This document shows positions 12,890-22,361 of a stretch of DNA of 64,000 nucleotides, piece after piece (position 1 is the first letter of the stretch; each line of letters begins with the position of its first letter). The notes beneath the pieces were generated by a model. The model saw only the letters and a program-made list of their open reading frames with translations. It was not told where the DNA came from and made no database searches. A program made the position numbers and the translations under genes. This DNA is from Pleodorina starrii (taxonomy: Eukaryota; Chlorophyta; Chlorophyceae; Chlamydomonadales; Volvocaceae). The stretch is taken from the NCBI GenBank assembly GCA_030267565.1, contig BRXU01000009.1, forward strand, positions 2,502,001 to 2,566,000, written 5' to 3'.

Positions 12890-13170
12890 TGGAGACAGAC
12901 AGGCAGAAAGACACACCCTAACGTTTCCGCACGTGCGTTGGCGTGTGGTGAATGGATCGCGAGCAGCGGTCAGGCTTTTGATTACGCGCTACGTTCGACT
13001 TCTTGCACGACTTTCGTGTACGGCAATCGCTCTCAAGGCTTTGTGTACGGCACGTGTTGGTTCGTTTGAGATGCGCAATCAACAAAAGAAAAAAAAGAGC
13101 TCATGTGCAGGGGCAGGACGGGGCATGGTTAGCCATCCTACGTGATGGGCCGAACGCATGCCTGTGTGCG

Positions 13171-13209
13171 CGTGTGTGTGTGTGTGTGCGTGTGCGTGTG
13201 TGTGTGTGT
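13171..13209 (+). repeat. (GT)n microsatellite
   Basis: GT/TG dinucleotide run with three GC interruptions. Confidence 0.85.
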
Positions 13210-15883
13210 TTGCTCAAAGGGTACAACTAAAAACCTGGTTCAATTCGCGCGCTATTGTGTTCGTGCTGTTGTGTATGTGCGTACCCGGGGTCGATCGGGT
13301 GGCTGTGAAAGGCGCCCCGACCCCCAAACATACGGTATTCTTACGATGGGCGGCAGGGGCGCTTTGCAGGGCAGGCGTGTCGGGCGGGTCGGGCGCGCGA
13401 GGGCTGCTAGAAATTAATGGCGTTTGGCCTTCCTTGGTGCCTCGGACCTGATGTCGCGCATCCATTCATTCGTGCAATCGTGTGTTTGAAAGTTGATAAC
13501 GAGATTGGGGACGAACATGTATATCCAGGGTAATCAACGAAACGATGGACTGCGCTGCGCTGGGCTGGGCTGGGCTGGCTTGAGTTGGCCAAGGGCAAAA
13601 CGGAAGCAGGTCCCGGTGCCCTGGGTTGCTGTCGTGACGTGTGTTTTGTGCTGGAGACGCCCGGCATGGCAGGTTCAGAACTTTAGAATTTCAGAACTTT
13701 GGGGCTTGAGGACTTTCGAGCCTCGGATCTTTGGACAGCCGGACTGCTCCGCGACCCCATATGCTCGGGCGCTGCCCGGCCGAAACACAGGCGCCCCCGT
13801 ACGGCACCGTACGACACGCAAACACAGACCTCTTCGGCACGCGGGCGGGAGCCACGCTCCCCCTGCTCGCCCTCTTTTGACTGGGGTGCGGCTGCGGGGC
13901 GGGAGCATCGTAATAGTAGTGCCGTACTGCCGTGGTGCCATACTGATGTGGTGCCGTATTGCCGTGGTGCCGTACTGCCAAAAGCCGGCGCGCATACCCC
14001 GCCGGGCCGCGTGCGGCTGCGCGCTTGCGTGTTTTTGCGGCTTGGCAGGAGGGCAAGAACGCAGGCTGCCTTTCGCTGGGCACCTTTGGTCGATCTCAAT
14101 TGCACCTGCTTGCACTGTGCGCTTTCAACTGATTGTTGCTTTCTGATGCAGTCGAGAACGAAGGCTGGGATAAATGTTGGAAATCATTCTGCCGTATTAA
14201 TGCTGGAAGGATTGCCTGAAAGGAATTTAGGAAGGCGTGTTGGGAAGGAATGTTTGGGAAGGTAAAAAAACGACGACACCGAGGTGAAGGGACGGGGACG
14301 GCGTTGGCGAACGGACGGAATGTTGGGAAGGAATGCTGGGAAGAAATGTTGGGAAGGAAGGAGAATGGGAAGGCAGGCAGGAAGGAGGAAGGGGGGGAGC
14401 AGCAGCACGGTCCCCGCACGGGCTACGTCCAGATTGGGCGCTGTCGTGCGTTGTTGAAGAGATTGTCGCGAGTTGAGCCCGTGTTCTCGTGTATGTCCTG
14501 TAGTCGCCCGGACCCCCGCGCCGCAGGCCGCGTCGTGAGCCTCTGGGCAGGCGCCGCAACCTCAAGCGAGTTACGGCTATCGGCTGCGTTCTCCCCTGTT
14601 ACGGTACCATCCGGGGGCAAGGTTGATTTCAGGGGGCGGGTGGGTTGGGTACTTGGTAGTTTGCGGCTCGTGTGCGGTCGTGCGGCGTCGCGGTCCCAGC
14701 GTAGCGCGGCTGCGGGGTGCGGGGCCGTCGATGGTGGGGTGTGTAGATGGTGGGTGGTGTCTTGAGAGCAGTGCCGAGCCTTTCGCTTGAAGGCGGGTTT
14801 TTTTGTGATGCTTGGGGTGATGCCAAAACAACGTCTTGAGGCGAGTCGTCAACTCCCCGCCAGGCAGCAGGCGGCAGAGCAGGCCGCCCGCTCTTCACGG
14901 GGCGACGTTACGACCGGGCCATGGCGCCGCGCCTTCCCCACCAAATACACACACAATCTCGCTTGCTGCGACGAGTTTTTGTGTCGTACTTCACCCTGGC
15001 GGGCTCCAGACGCACCTCGCTTGCAGCGATTACCGTATTACGGCACTTGATTGGCGACGAAGCGCCTGAGGTCCTATGGCGGCCGCCATTTGGAGGTGAT
15101 CAAGCGCGATTGGCCCGTTGGTGCATATACGAGATGCGGGCCCCACTGACCCACGGGTCGGTGTGGGCTGGGCGGGACTGGGACGCGGGGGCTGTGGACG
15201 CTGAGTCAGCGATTACAACGATTACGGACTTGCTCTGCCCGCTACGCAGAGCGCACCAAAGGCCGCCAGGCGAGCTACGGTGCCGCTCCCGGACCTCGCG
15301 GGATGGGGGACACCCATCCGCAAGCAGCATGCCAGCAGGGCCGCCGCCGGGGCCGCGGCCTGGGGTACAGGAACGGTCCACGTGAAGATTGTTGCCGTAC
15401 ACATACACATGCACATACACATGCACACACACCCACAGCACATCGGGGCCACAGGCGGTGCCACAGACTGCAGTGCTCGATACCAACTGACGTCGTAACC
15501 CCGGGGTAGCCATCACCACCGACGCGGCAAGCCAGCAACCCCCCACCCATGCAACAGCTGCCGAGTTGCCGGGGGCCCTCTGAATCAGCCACCTCAAGCC
15601 GCCGAAAATGGATGGCCCCAACAACACACCTGTCGAAAGACCGCCGGTGTTCGCGAAACTCAAGGAGCCGCACGCACGCACTCCCATCCAAGGAGTGTGA
15701 CGGAGTGAGCACCCGCACCCCCACCCCACAAATACACACACTTGCTTCGCGCTTGCTTTCTTCGGCTCGGCTCTGCGCATCGGTTGAGTCTCCCCTTGAG
15801 TTGAGCCCTCCGCAAGTTCATACGCTGCCCGGCCGAGAGCCCCGCCCAGACGCCTCCGGGGCGCGGCACGGCTGCGGCTGCTG

Positions 15884-15968
15884 CCGCGGCGGCGGCGGCG
15901 GCGGCGGCGGCCGCGGCGGCGGCGGCGGCGGCGGCCGCGGCGGCGGCGGCGGCGGCGGCGGCCGCGGC
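15884..15968. repeat. (GGC)n tract with internal GGCCGC punctuation
   Basis: About 85 bp of GGC triplets broken at regular intervals by GGCCGC, giving a higher-order period of roughly 24-27 bp. Each interruption is a local palindrome. Confidence 0.85.
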
Positions 15969-16279
15969 GCCCTCGGTCGGCCTCCCCGATTCCCCGTGGT
16001 CCCTGACACGCAACAAAAGCACGCATGCGCCGCCCGCACAAGCAACAGGCAAAGCGACGCACAAGACTGAAGGGACTTGCGACAAACTGTGGCACCAGCA
16101 CACCGACCGTCGTCCCCAGTAGCGCCAGGATTAGCAGCAGTAGCAGCAGTGGCAGCAGTCGCAGTAGGCAGCAGCTGCCGTGCAAACCGCTAACCGCAAA
16201 CAAACCCGCACGGCCGTCGGGCCGGCGGATGAGGCAGCGGACCGGCTAAGGCACCCGAAACCACCAACGCTAAGCCGCT

Positions 16280-17830
16280 TTATCGCTCTCCGCGCCTGCC
16301 GCACTCCCAAGGCGTCTGATGCGGTGGTTGCGGCGGCGGCAACAACACTGGCGGCGGCAGCAGCGGCGGCGGGGAAATCGGCGCTAGTGGCGGCGGTTGA
16401 ACGCGATCCACTGCCACCTGCTGCCACTGCCGCTGTGCCGCCTCCCACTGCGGGTAGTGCTGCGGCTCCAGCTGCTGCCTCCGCGGGGTATCGACTTCCG
16501 GGTATCGTATCTGCCGTACATCATGCCGTACGACGTGCTGGCGCATCGGACCGCAGCCCAGTGGGTGCGGCGAGTACGAGGGCGGGTACGGATAATATCG
16601 CAGCCGCCGCTGCTGCTGCTGCATACGGTGCAAGTACGGCTCGTACGGTAGGTACGGCTGGTACAGCGGGCGTTGGTAATGCAGAGGCTGCTGCTCTGGA
16701 TGGAAGTTGGGCGGACGCAATTGAGGCGGCTGCATAGGGCCCTGATGCTGCTCAAGGCTCGGTCCCCAGTACAGGTGCTGCGGCGGCTGCGGCGGCTGCG
16801 TCGGCTGGGCCGGGTGCGGCAGCGGCAGCGGCGGTGGCGGCAGCGCCCACGCCATTGCCGCTGGAGGCGGCAGCGGCGCCGACACCATCACCGGTGGTTG
16901 CGCTTGCGGCGGCGGCCCCCTTGGGCGGACCGTGCTGCTGCTGCCGCTGATGCTGCAAGTAGACGTGGCCCTCTCCCTGCCCGGGCCTTCCGAGGGGTCA
17001 TGGTCCGGGGGTTGGTGCTGTCGGCCGGACGGCAGGCAACGGCCCGGCGTGAAGGTGGGCAGGAGGTGCTGCTGAGGCCAGCAGCCCGGCTGCTGCGCCC
17101 ACGCCGCGGACTGCGGCCCCAGCTGCTGCTGCGGCGGCGGCCGCGGCATCGGCGGTGGCCCTGGCATCGTGTAAACCCCTGCGAAAGCTGGTGGGTCGGG
17201 CGAACAGGCAGCGCTGCCGGTCTGCAAGACAACGGCGTCACAAGCAGTAGCAGCAGTAGCAGCAGCGCTGCCGGCGGCGGTAGGTTCTGCTGCTGCTGCG
17301 GCTGCCGTGACGGCGGCAGCAGCAGTGGTGGTGGGCAAAGGAAGGTCCGCGGCGGGCCGTCCGGTTGCGTCCAGCGTTGACGCAGAGAAGGAATGGACAC
17401 GGTCACGGCCGCCGCCACCGCCGCCGCCGCCGCCGTCGCTGACGCCGCCGCTGACGTTCACGCTGGCGCCGCCGTCAGATGCTGCGGTCTGCCCGGCAGA
17501 CCGGCAGACTGCCGCGACGGCAGCAGCCGTGCTGAACGGGCCGTCGCTGCCGCCAGAACCGACCCACGGGTCCGCGCACGGCTCCTGGGGATTTCGGTAG
17601 GCGCCGGAGACGCTACGGCGGCTGCCGCCACCATTTGTGACGTCGTACTGTAGTACGACAGCACCAGTGGCGCTTGACGCGCCCGTCGGTTGTGATGACG
17701 GCGTCGGGTTCTGTGATTGTTGTGGTGGTGGCGGCGGTGGTGGTAATTGTGGCATTGGCGGGCTGTGCGCCGGGGCCGGAAGCTCGCGGCGGAGCAATGG
17801 CGCATCGGCGGGGCTAGCATGACTCGTTAT
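16280..17830 (-). pseudogene. out-of-frame C-terminal continuation of the second VARL gene
   Basis: Directly after the stop of the second VARL gene, an adjacent minus-strand frame stays open for about 500 codons. Its composition is protein-like: Pro/Gln/Tyr-rich, with runs such as QPLYQPYLPYEPYLHRM and YYPYPPSYSPHPLG, and many Gln-rich patches. The first VARL gene has a comparable long Gln-rich tail after the same short motif. The relation between the frames is a one-base shift, and no plausible GT-AG intron fits between them. It is read as the original C-terminus, separated by a frameshift mutation or a sequencing error. It may also be plain non-coding GC-rich sequence. Confidence 0.5.
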
Positions 17831-18126
17831 TCGCGCCGCAAATGTCCTCCAGGATGCCCGAGCTCTCGAGCAGCTCCAGCAGTGGGCCGTCAACGAGGGC
17901 TTCCACGGCGCCGCCGCTCCCGGGCTCTCGTCCAGGCGGGTACGGCGGGTACGGCTCGAACGACACGATGCCGTCGGACGTCGAGCGGCCCGCTGCCGTA
18001 TCGGCGGCGACGGGTTCGGCGGCGGGCTCGGCGGGGCTGGTGTGGGTCATGGCGCCGGCGGCGACGTTGGAAGGGTTGGGCCCGTCGGGTGCGCTTCGGC
18101 TGGGAGCGACGAAGGGTTCGCACAGC

Positions 18127-18157
<31 letters not shown>

Positions 18158-19509
18158 GCAACGCAGGCAGCGGCGGGAGCGGATGGGTTTGCTCGAGTCG
18201 CTGTACAGCCGCCGCCGCGCCGGCGACTTCCGGCTTGTTCTCCCCGTCCTCCTCCTCCTCCTCCTCCTTATGCTGCTGCTCCCTCTCCTCTTCCTCTTTC
18301 CTGGCTGCCTTGCGCTTGCGGGGTCGCCCCTGCGGTAGTTTTTTCCCAGGGATGACCAAACGCCACTAGTCGTACACTCGTACAGTCGTACAAACGTTTC
18401 GGGGAGCATGGAAAACCGGATCCGTGGCCGGCCGGCCTTCGGTGCCGCTCCCCATTCCCTCATTCGCACACACAACCACACAAACAACCACACACACAAC
18501 CGCACACACAACCAAACACACACACAGCCGTACAGCCGTACCTGCAGTACCGGCAGTCCGTGCTCCTGCAGCCACCTGCCCAACGTCATGCCCGAGGGAA
18601 CCACCTTGATGCTCACGTGCCACTTGGCGGTTGCCGTACCGCCCAGCTTCTCGAACCTGCCGTACAAGGCAGTACATGGAAGATGCGACATACGGGCGAA
18701 GCCTCCTGCTTTGTGCGTGTACCGGTATGTGTTTGTGTGTGTGCGCGCAGGCTTCAGCGCGGAGTGTGCAAAACCTCTGCAGCGGTGCAAATCTGTGTTC
18801 GATGCTGCCGGCCGGGGCCTGCGACTGTCGGCGGGGTGCCGGGTGCAAAATCCCGGACCGCAGCGTCCGAAGTAAACCCAGGCGGCCAGGTCGAATGGAC
18901 GCTGCAAGTGTTACTACAGCTAAATACAACAGATCTTTTTGCACCCACCAAGGATCGGTACGAATATAGCCTCGGGCGCGTGCCGTACGCTCGTACCTGC
19001 CGCGGCTCATCATCTTGGAGCCACACTCGATGCAGTCGCCTCCCTCCAGATACAGCCGCGGGTGGAAGACGCCCACAGCGCCGCGAGTGATGCGCCCCTT
19101 GACGACCGCCGCCGCCGCCGCCGCCGCCGTCGACGATGACGGCGGCGGCGGCGACGGCCGATTGGCGCCGCCGCCGCGACGGCAGCGGGAAGCCACCTGG
19201 ACCTGCACCGGCGGCGGCAGCGGCGCCGGCCGCCGCGGCAGCGACGGCGTGGTATCGCACAGCTGTGCGAAATGGTGGTTGCCGTGCACGATACGCATGG
19301 CCGGCGGCGCCGTCGGGGCAGCGACGACGTCGCTGTTGTTGGCGGTGGCCATGGTAAGTTCGGCATCACCGCTTGGAGGTGGATCGCGGTTCGCATTCGG
19401 AGCAACATACAAGCTGTTGCTCAGACACGCCTCAACACTTCCGTCGTATGTTGAGGCGTTGGGGCCGCTTTCGCTGCGCGTCGGGCGACTTCGCAGTATT
19501 GCCATCATG
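17814..19509 (-). CDS. second VARL-family (regA-like) regulator, convergent to the first
   Basis: Exons on the minus strand are 19509-18997, 18656-18542 and 18329-17814. Exon 1 ends with GAVGVFHPRLYLEGGDC and MMSRGR; exon 2 carries FEKLGGTATAKWHVSIKV and GRWLQEHGLPVLQ; exon 3 opens GRPRKRKAARKEEEE, a basic AT-hook-like patch followed by acidic residues. The VARL/SAND core matches the first VARL gene with one amino-acid change in exon 2, and both intron positions and phases are the same. The frame ends soon after the motif LLELLESSGIL, which parallels FFSFLECSGIL in the first gene. The start is the first of two adjacent ATGs; a TATAATA-like word lies 65-75 bp upstream (19574-19582). The product is much shorter than its paralogue unless the frame downstream is joined to it. 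Confidence 0.8.
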
Positions 19510-20154
19510 GTAAGTGTGACCGGACCGCATGGGAACGGGGGAGCCTGGCAATTGGCTCCTGTATTTAACTCGTGTATTATAGGCGTTGATGTTATCAGAG
19601 ATGAACACTTGTCAGAAGGCTGGAAACGGGCGCGGCTGTGGCGCTCGCCGCAAGCCTCGCTACCGGTAGTCACTGTTGGCGGGTAGAACGCGGTTTCCGC
19701 TAAGCCATGAGCCATCCGTTGTTGGAAATTGATAAACGCGTCATCAGAGCATCTGCGTCCGTGCGTGCCTTGTCCGAGCGAACCACAGTGAACCTTCGTT
19801 TGCGCGGCTTTGCGATATTCCAGCATTTGCGTGGACAGGATTCAGCAGCGCCTTCCTGCGAATTCAGTTTACAGATTTAGGGGCCCATGTCATTAACAAG
19901 TTGTTTGAAAGCGTGCACCACAAACGCGTAAGTACTAGCAAGCAAGCAGCGGTTGGCGGACGTAAACCAGTGCAGCATTGCCGCGTGCAAAGATTAATTA
20001 CTTTAGACTATTTGTTGTGCTTATATATTGAACTATATTCAATGGCTCGCTGACGGATAAAGTGCGACTTCGTCCCACAAGGGGCTTTGTCATCCGAAGA
20101 TCCAATCTTGTCGATTTGAGGGCCCAAGTATCAGGAAGCCCGTTTTCATTTTCT
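19510..20154. other. 5' flank of the second VARL gene
   Basis: No gene seen. It holds the presumed promoter of the minus-strand VARL gene (CTATAATA near 19575-19582). From about 19860 the base composition drops in GC towards the mobile element. Confidence 0.4.
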
Positions 20155-20318
20155 TACCAGGTGTAGCTGTTTGCACAAAATGATGCGTCGCAGCACCGCA
20201 AACAAGAGCTGAAGAAGCTATGACTGTGAGCCAGAACCTATTCCGCTACGTTGCAAACAAAAAATTATTTGATTTGAGTGGTCGTGCACTGATATGTGAA
20301 TGATAAGGTATGATGATG
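20155..20318 (+). repeat. 164-bp direct repeat, left copy
   Basis: Identical over 164 bp to 21821-21984 (offset 1666). It starts TACCAGGTGTAGCTG and ends in ATGATG. The left copy runs straight into the 26-bp repeat, while the right copy runs into the long ATG array. Confidence 0.95.
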
Positions 20319-20344
20319 TTAGTTCTTGCTCCAGATCACTGCCA
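20319..20344 (+). repeat. 26-bp direct repeat, first copy
   Basis: Begins TTAGTTCTTGCTCCAG and recurs exactly at 20626-20651, 307 bp further right. The two copies bracket a small open frame. Confidence 0.9.
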
Positions 20345-20362
20345 TTCTGTTACAGAATTGTG

Positions 20363-20581
20363 ATGCCAGAAGAGGCCTTGCTTCGAAGGAGCAGGTCTCC
20401 TGAACCGAAAAAAGAGAAACCACGAGCGAAGAACTACGCGGGCGACGCTCAGGGAGGGTGGGCGGGAGCGCGTGCTGAACAACAAAAACAAGATAAGATG
20501 TTAGCCATCAACGCGCCACTTTATGCGGTCCTGAGAACACGGACCGCGGGCCGGGCAGTCGTACAACTGTCGGCCCCGTAG
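20363..20581 (+). CDS. small basic ORF inside the YR element, unknown
   Basis: A 72-residue open frame starting MPEEALLRRSRSPEPKKEK, rich in Arg, Lys and Glu. It lies between the two 26-bp repeats. No family recognised; it may be the remnant of an element-encoded protein or of host sequence captured by the element. Its coding status is doubtful. Confidence 0.25.
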   Translation: MPEEALLRRSRSPEPKKEKPRAKNYAGDAQGGWAGARAEQQKQDKMLAINAPLYAVLRTRTAGRAVVQLSAP

Positions 20582-20625
20582 GCCTTACACCTAACTAACC
20601 CGGCTTACTCCAACGTAAGCCCGCA

Positions 20626-20651
20626 TTAGTTCTTGCTCCAGATCACTGCCA
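20626..20651 (+). repeat. 26-bp direct repeat, second copy
   Basis: Exact copy of 20319-20344. It lies just beyond the stop codon of the minus-strand recombinase. Confidence 0.9.
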
Positions 20652-20669
20652 AAAGAAAAGATACCCCCT

Positions 20670-21716
20670 CTAGCGGTTGAAATATTGCACACCAAACGGC
20701 GCCACGCGCCGGACCGCGAGAGGGCCAAAGAAGGCGACGGCCTTCGGGAAGGAGCGCACACCCATATCGAGGTAGTGCTCCCGCAGGGCGGCCGAGTTGG
20801 CCGCCCAACCCCCAAACGACTCCACGACATCCAACGGCACACCCGCCGCACGCGCAGCCGAGGCGCCACCGCGCCGGAGGCTGTACAACGTGTGGACGCC
20901 ACGCAAGTGCGCCAAGCCACACTGCACCAGGACCGTAGCAAACCAACGCTCCGCCGTGGCCGTGGACTGCCGCGCCGGCCACAGACCGGCTGGGGAACGA
21001 GCCAGCTGCCGCTCCAACGCTCCCCGCAACAACGGGAGGCTACACAAGGGAAACTGCAAGACGGGCGCTTGCTCGGCAGACACGATGCGCCCTTTCCAAT
21101 TGAGGGGCTTGTACTGAAAAACGGGCTCTCCGTCCAGCAGGGTGACACGCGCCCAGATCACCGACAGCAACGAATCGGGGCGCAAAAAGAGACAGAAATC
21201 GAGGACGACAAACAAAAGCGGCAGGAACAGATCCGACTGGAGGGGGACTGCCGCAAGGCGCTCATACAGGTGCCAGGCATCAGACGCACTAAACGCCAGC
21301 ACCAGCGATGACGGGGCGGCAAGCGAGACCTGCAGCCGTGCCCACCCCTTGCGAAAGGCCGCCAACCAAACATTATCCCCGTCGCAAGGCTTAGCGAAAC
21401 CCAGCAAATCATGCACGGTATTGATGGCGCTAAAGTAAGGCTGCGACGTGCGCGCCTGCACCGTTCCCTTGGACGCTAGAAACTGCGCCCATAAAAGACC
21501 GGTGTACTGCGTTGCCGGTAAAAACTCCAAACCTTCCGCGACACAGAAACGCACGAACGAGGCGAAGTGAGACCCGTAGGACTTCCACGACGACGCGCCC
21601 ACACGCGCGGTAATAACCTGGGCGATGACCCCGAGGCGCTCCGTGTGGTCCGCACCCGGGGCGGCCGCTTGCAAATGCGCAACTAACAAGTCCGAGACAA
21701 CCGGCGGTGCGCCCAC
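20670..21716 (-). CDS. tyrosine recombinase (phage-integrase type) of the YR element
   Basis: The 348-residue frame begins at a GTG and is open a little further upstream, so the N-terminus is not fixed. An N-terminal SAM-like part (SWKSYGSHFASFVRFC, about residues 42-57) is followed by a catalytic domain. Recognisable pieces are CLFLRPDSLL with a likely first catalytic Arg, the block YSLRRGGASAARAAGVPLD with the second Arg, then FGGW and REHYLD, where Tyr is the presumed nucleophile. The spacing agrees with DIRS-type recombinases, which integrate circular DNA copies. The frame has no internal stop. Its inverted orientation relative to the small + strand ORF recalls what I remember of Kangaroo organisation, which should be checked. 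It may still be functional as a protein. Confidence 0.75.
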   Translation of the reverse strand: MGAPPVVSDLLVAHLQAAAPGADHTERLGVIAQVITARVGASSWKSYGSHFASFVRFCVAEGLEFLPATQYTGLLWAQFLASKGTVQARTSQPYFSAINTVHDLLGFAKPCDGDNVWLAAFRKGWARLQVSLAAPSSLVLAFSASDAWHLYERLAAVPLQSDLFLPLLFVVLDFCLFLRPDSLLSVIWARVTLLDGEPVFQYKPLNWKGRIVSAEQAPVLQFPLCSLPLLRGALERQLARSPAGLWPARQSTATAERWFATVLVQCGLAHLRGVHTLYSLRRGGASAARAAGVPLDVVESFGGWAANSAALREHYLDMGVRSFPKAVAFFGPLAVRRVAPFGVQYFNR

Positions 21717-21820
21717 ACATGAAGGTTCAGCGCGTAACGGGGAGCTGCGACACTGTCCGCGCGCGTGCCACGTGCGAGAGCCCAGTCTACCACTGCACCC
21801 TGACCGCTACGACCTGCCAC

Positions 21821-22361
<541 letters not shown>

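Larger units (their letters stand above)
10514..16279. other. repeat-rich region between the two VARL genes, no gene recognised
   Basis: Many long open frames exist on both strands, but they follow GC-skewed low-complexity sequence and show no domains. Contents are microsatellites (CA near 10593-10650, AAT/ACT near 12385-12417, plus those listed separately), Pro-coding CCGCCG tracts near 10830-10880, and repeated GGAATGTTGGGAAGGAA-like words at 14220-14370. An antisense frame at 15100-16203 begins with a Leu-rich hydrophobic stretch but crosses the GGC tract and is not called a gene. Confidence 0.5.

Noticed and set aside
14220..14370. Regular GGAATGTTGGGAAGG words as a regulatory array
   Set aside because: Copies are irregular in spacing and sequence; it looks like a degraded purine-rich repeat.
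15100..16203. Minus-strand frame starting with a Leu-rich hydrophobic segment
   Set aside because: It runs through a GGC microsatellite and a CA-rich stretch without recognisable protein features after the first 60 residues.
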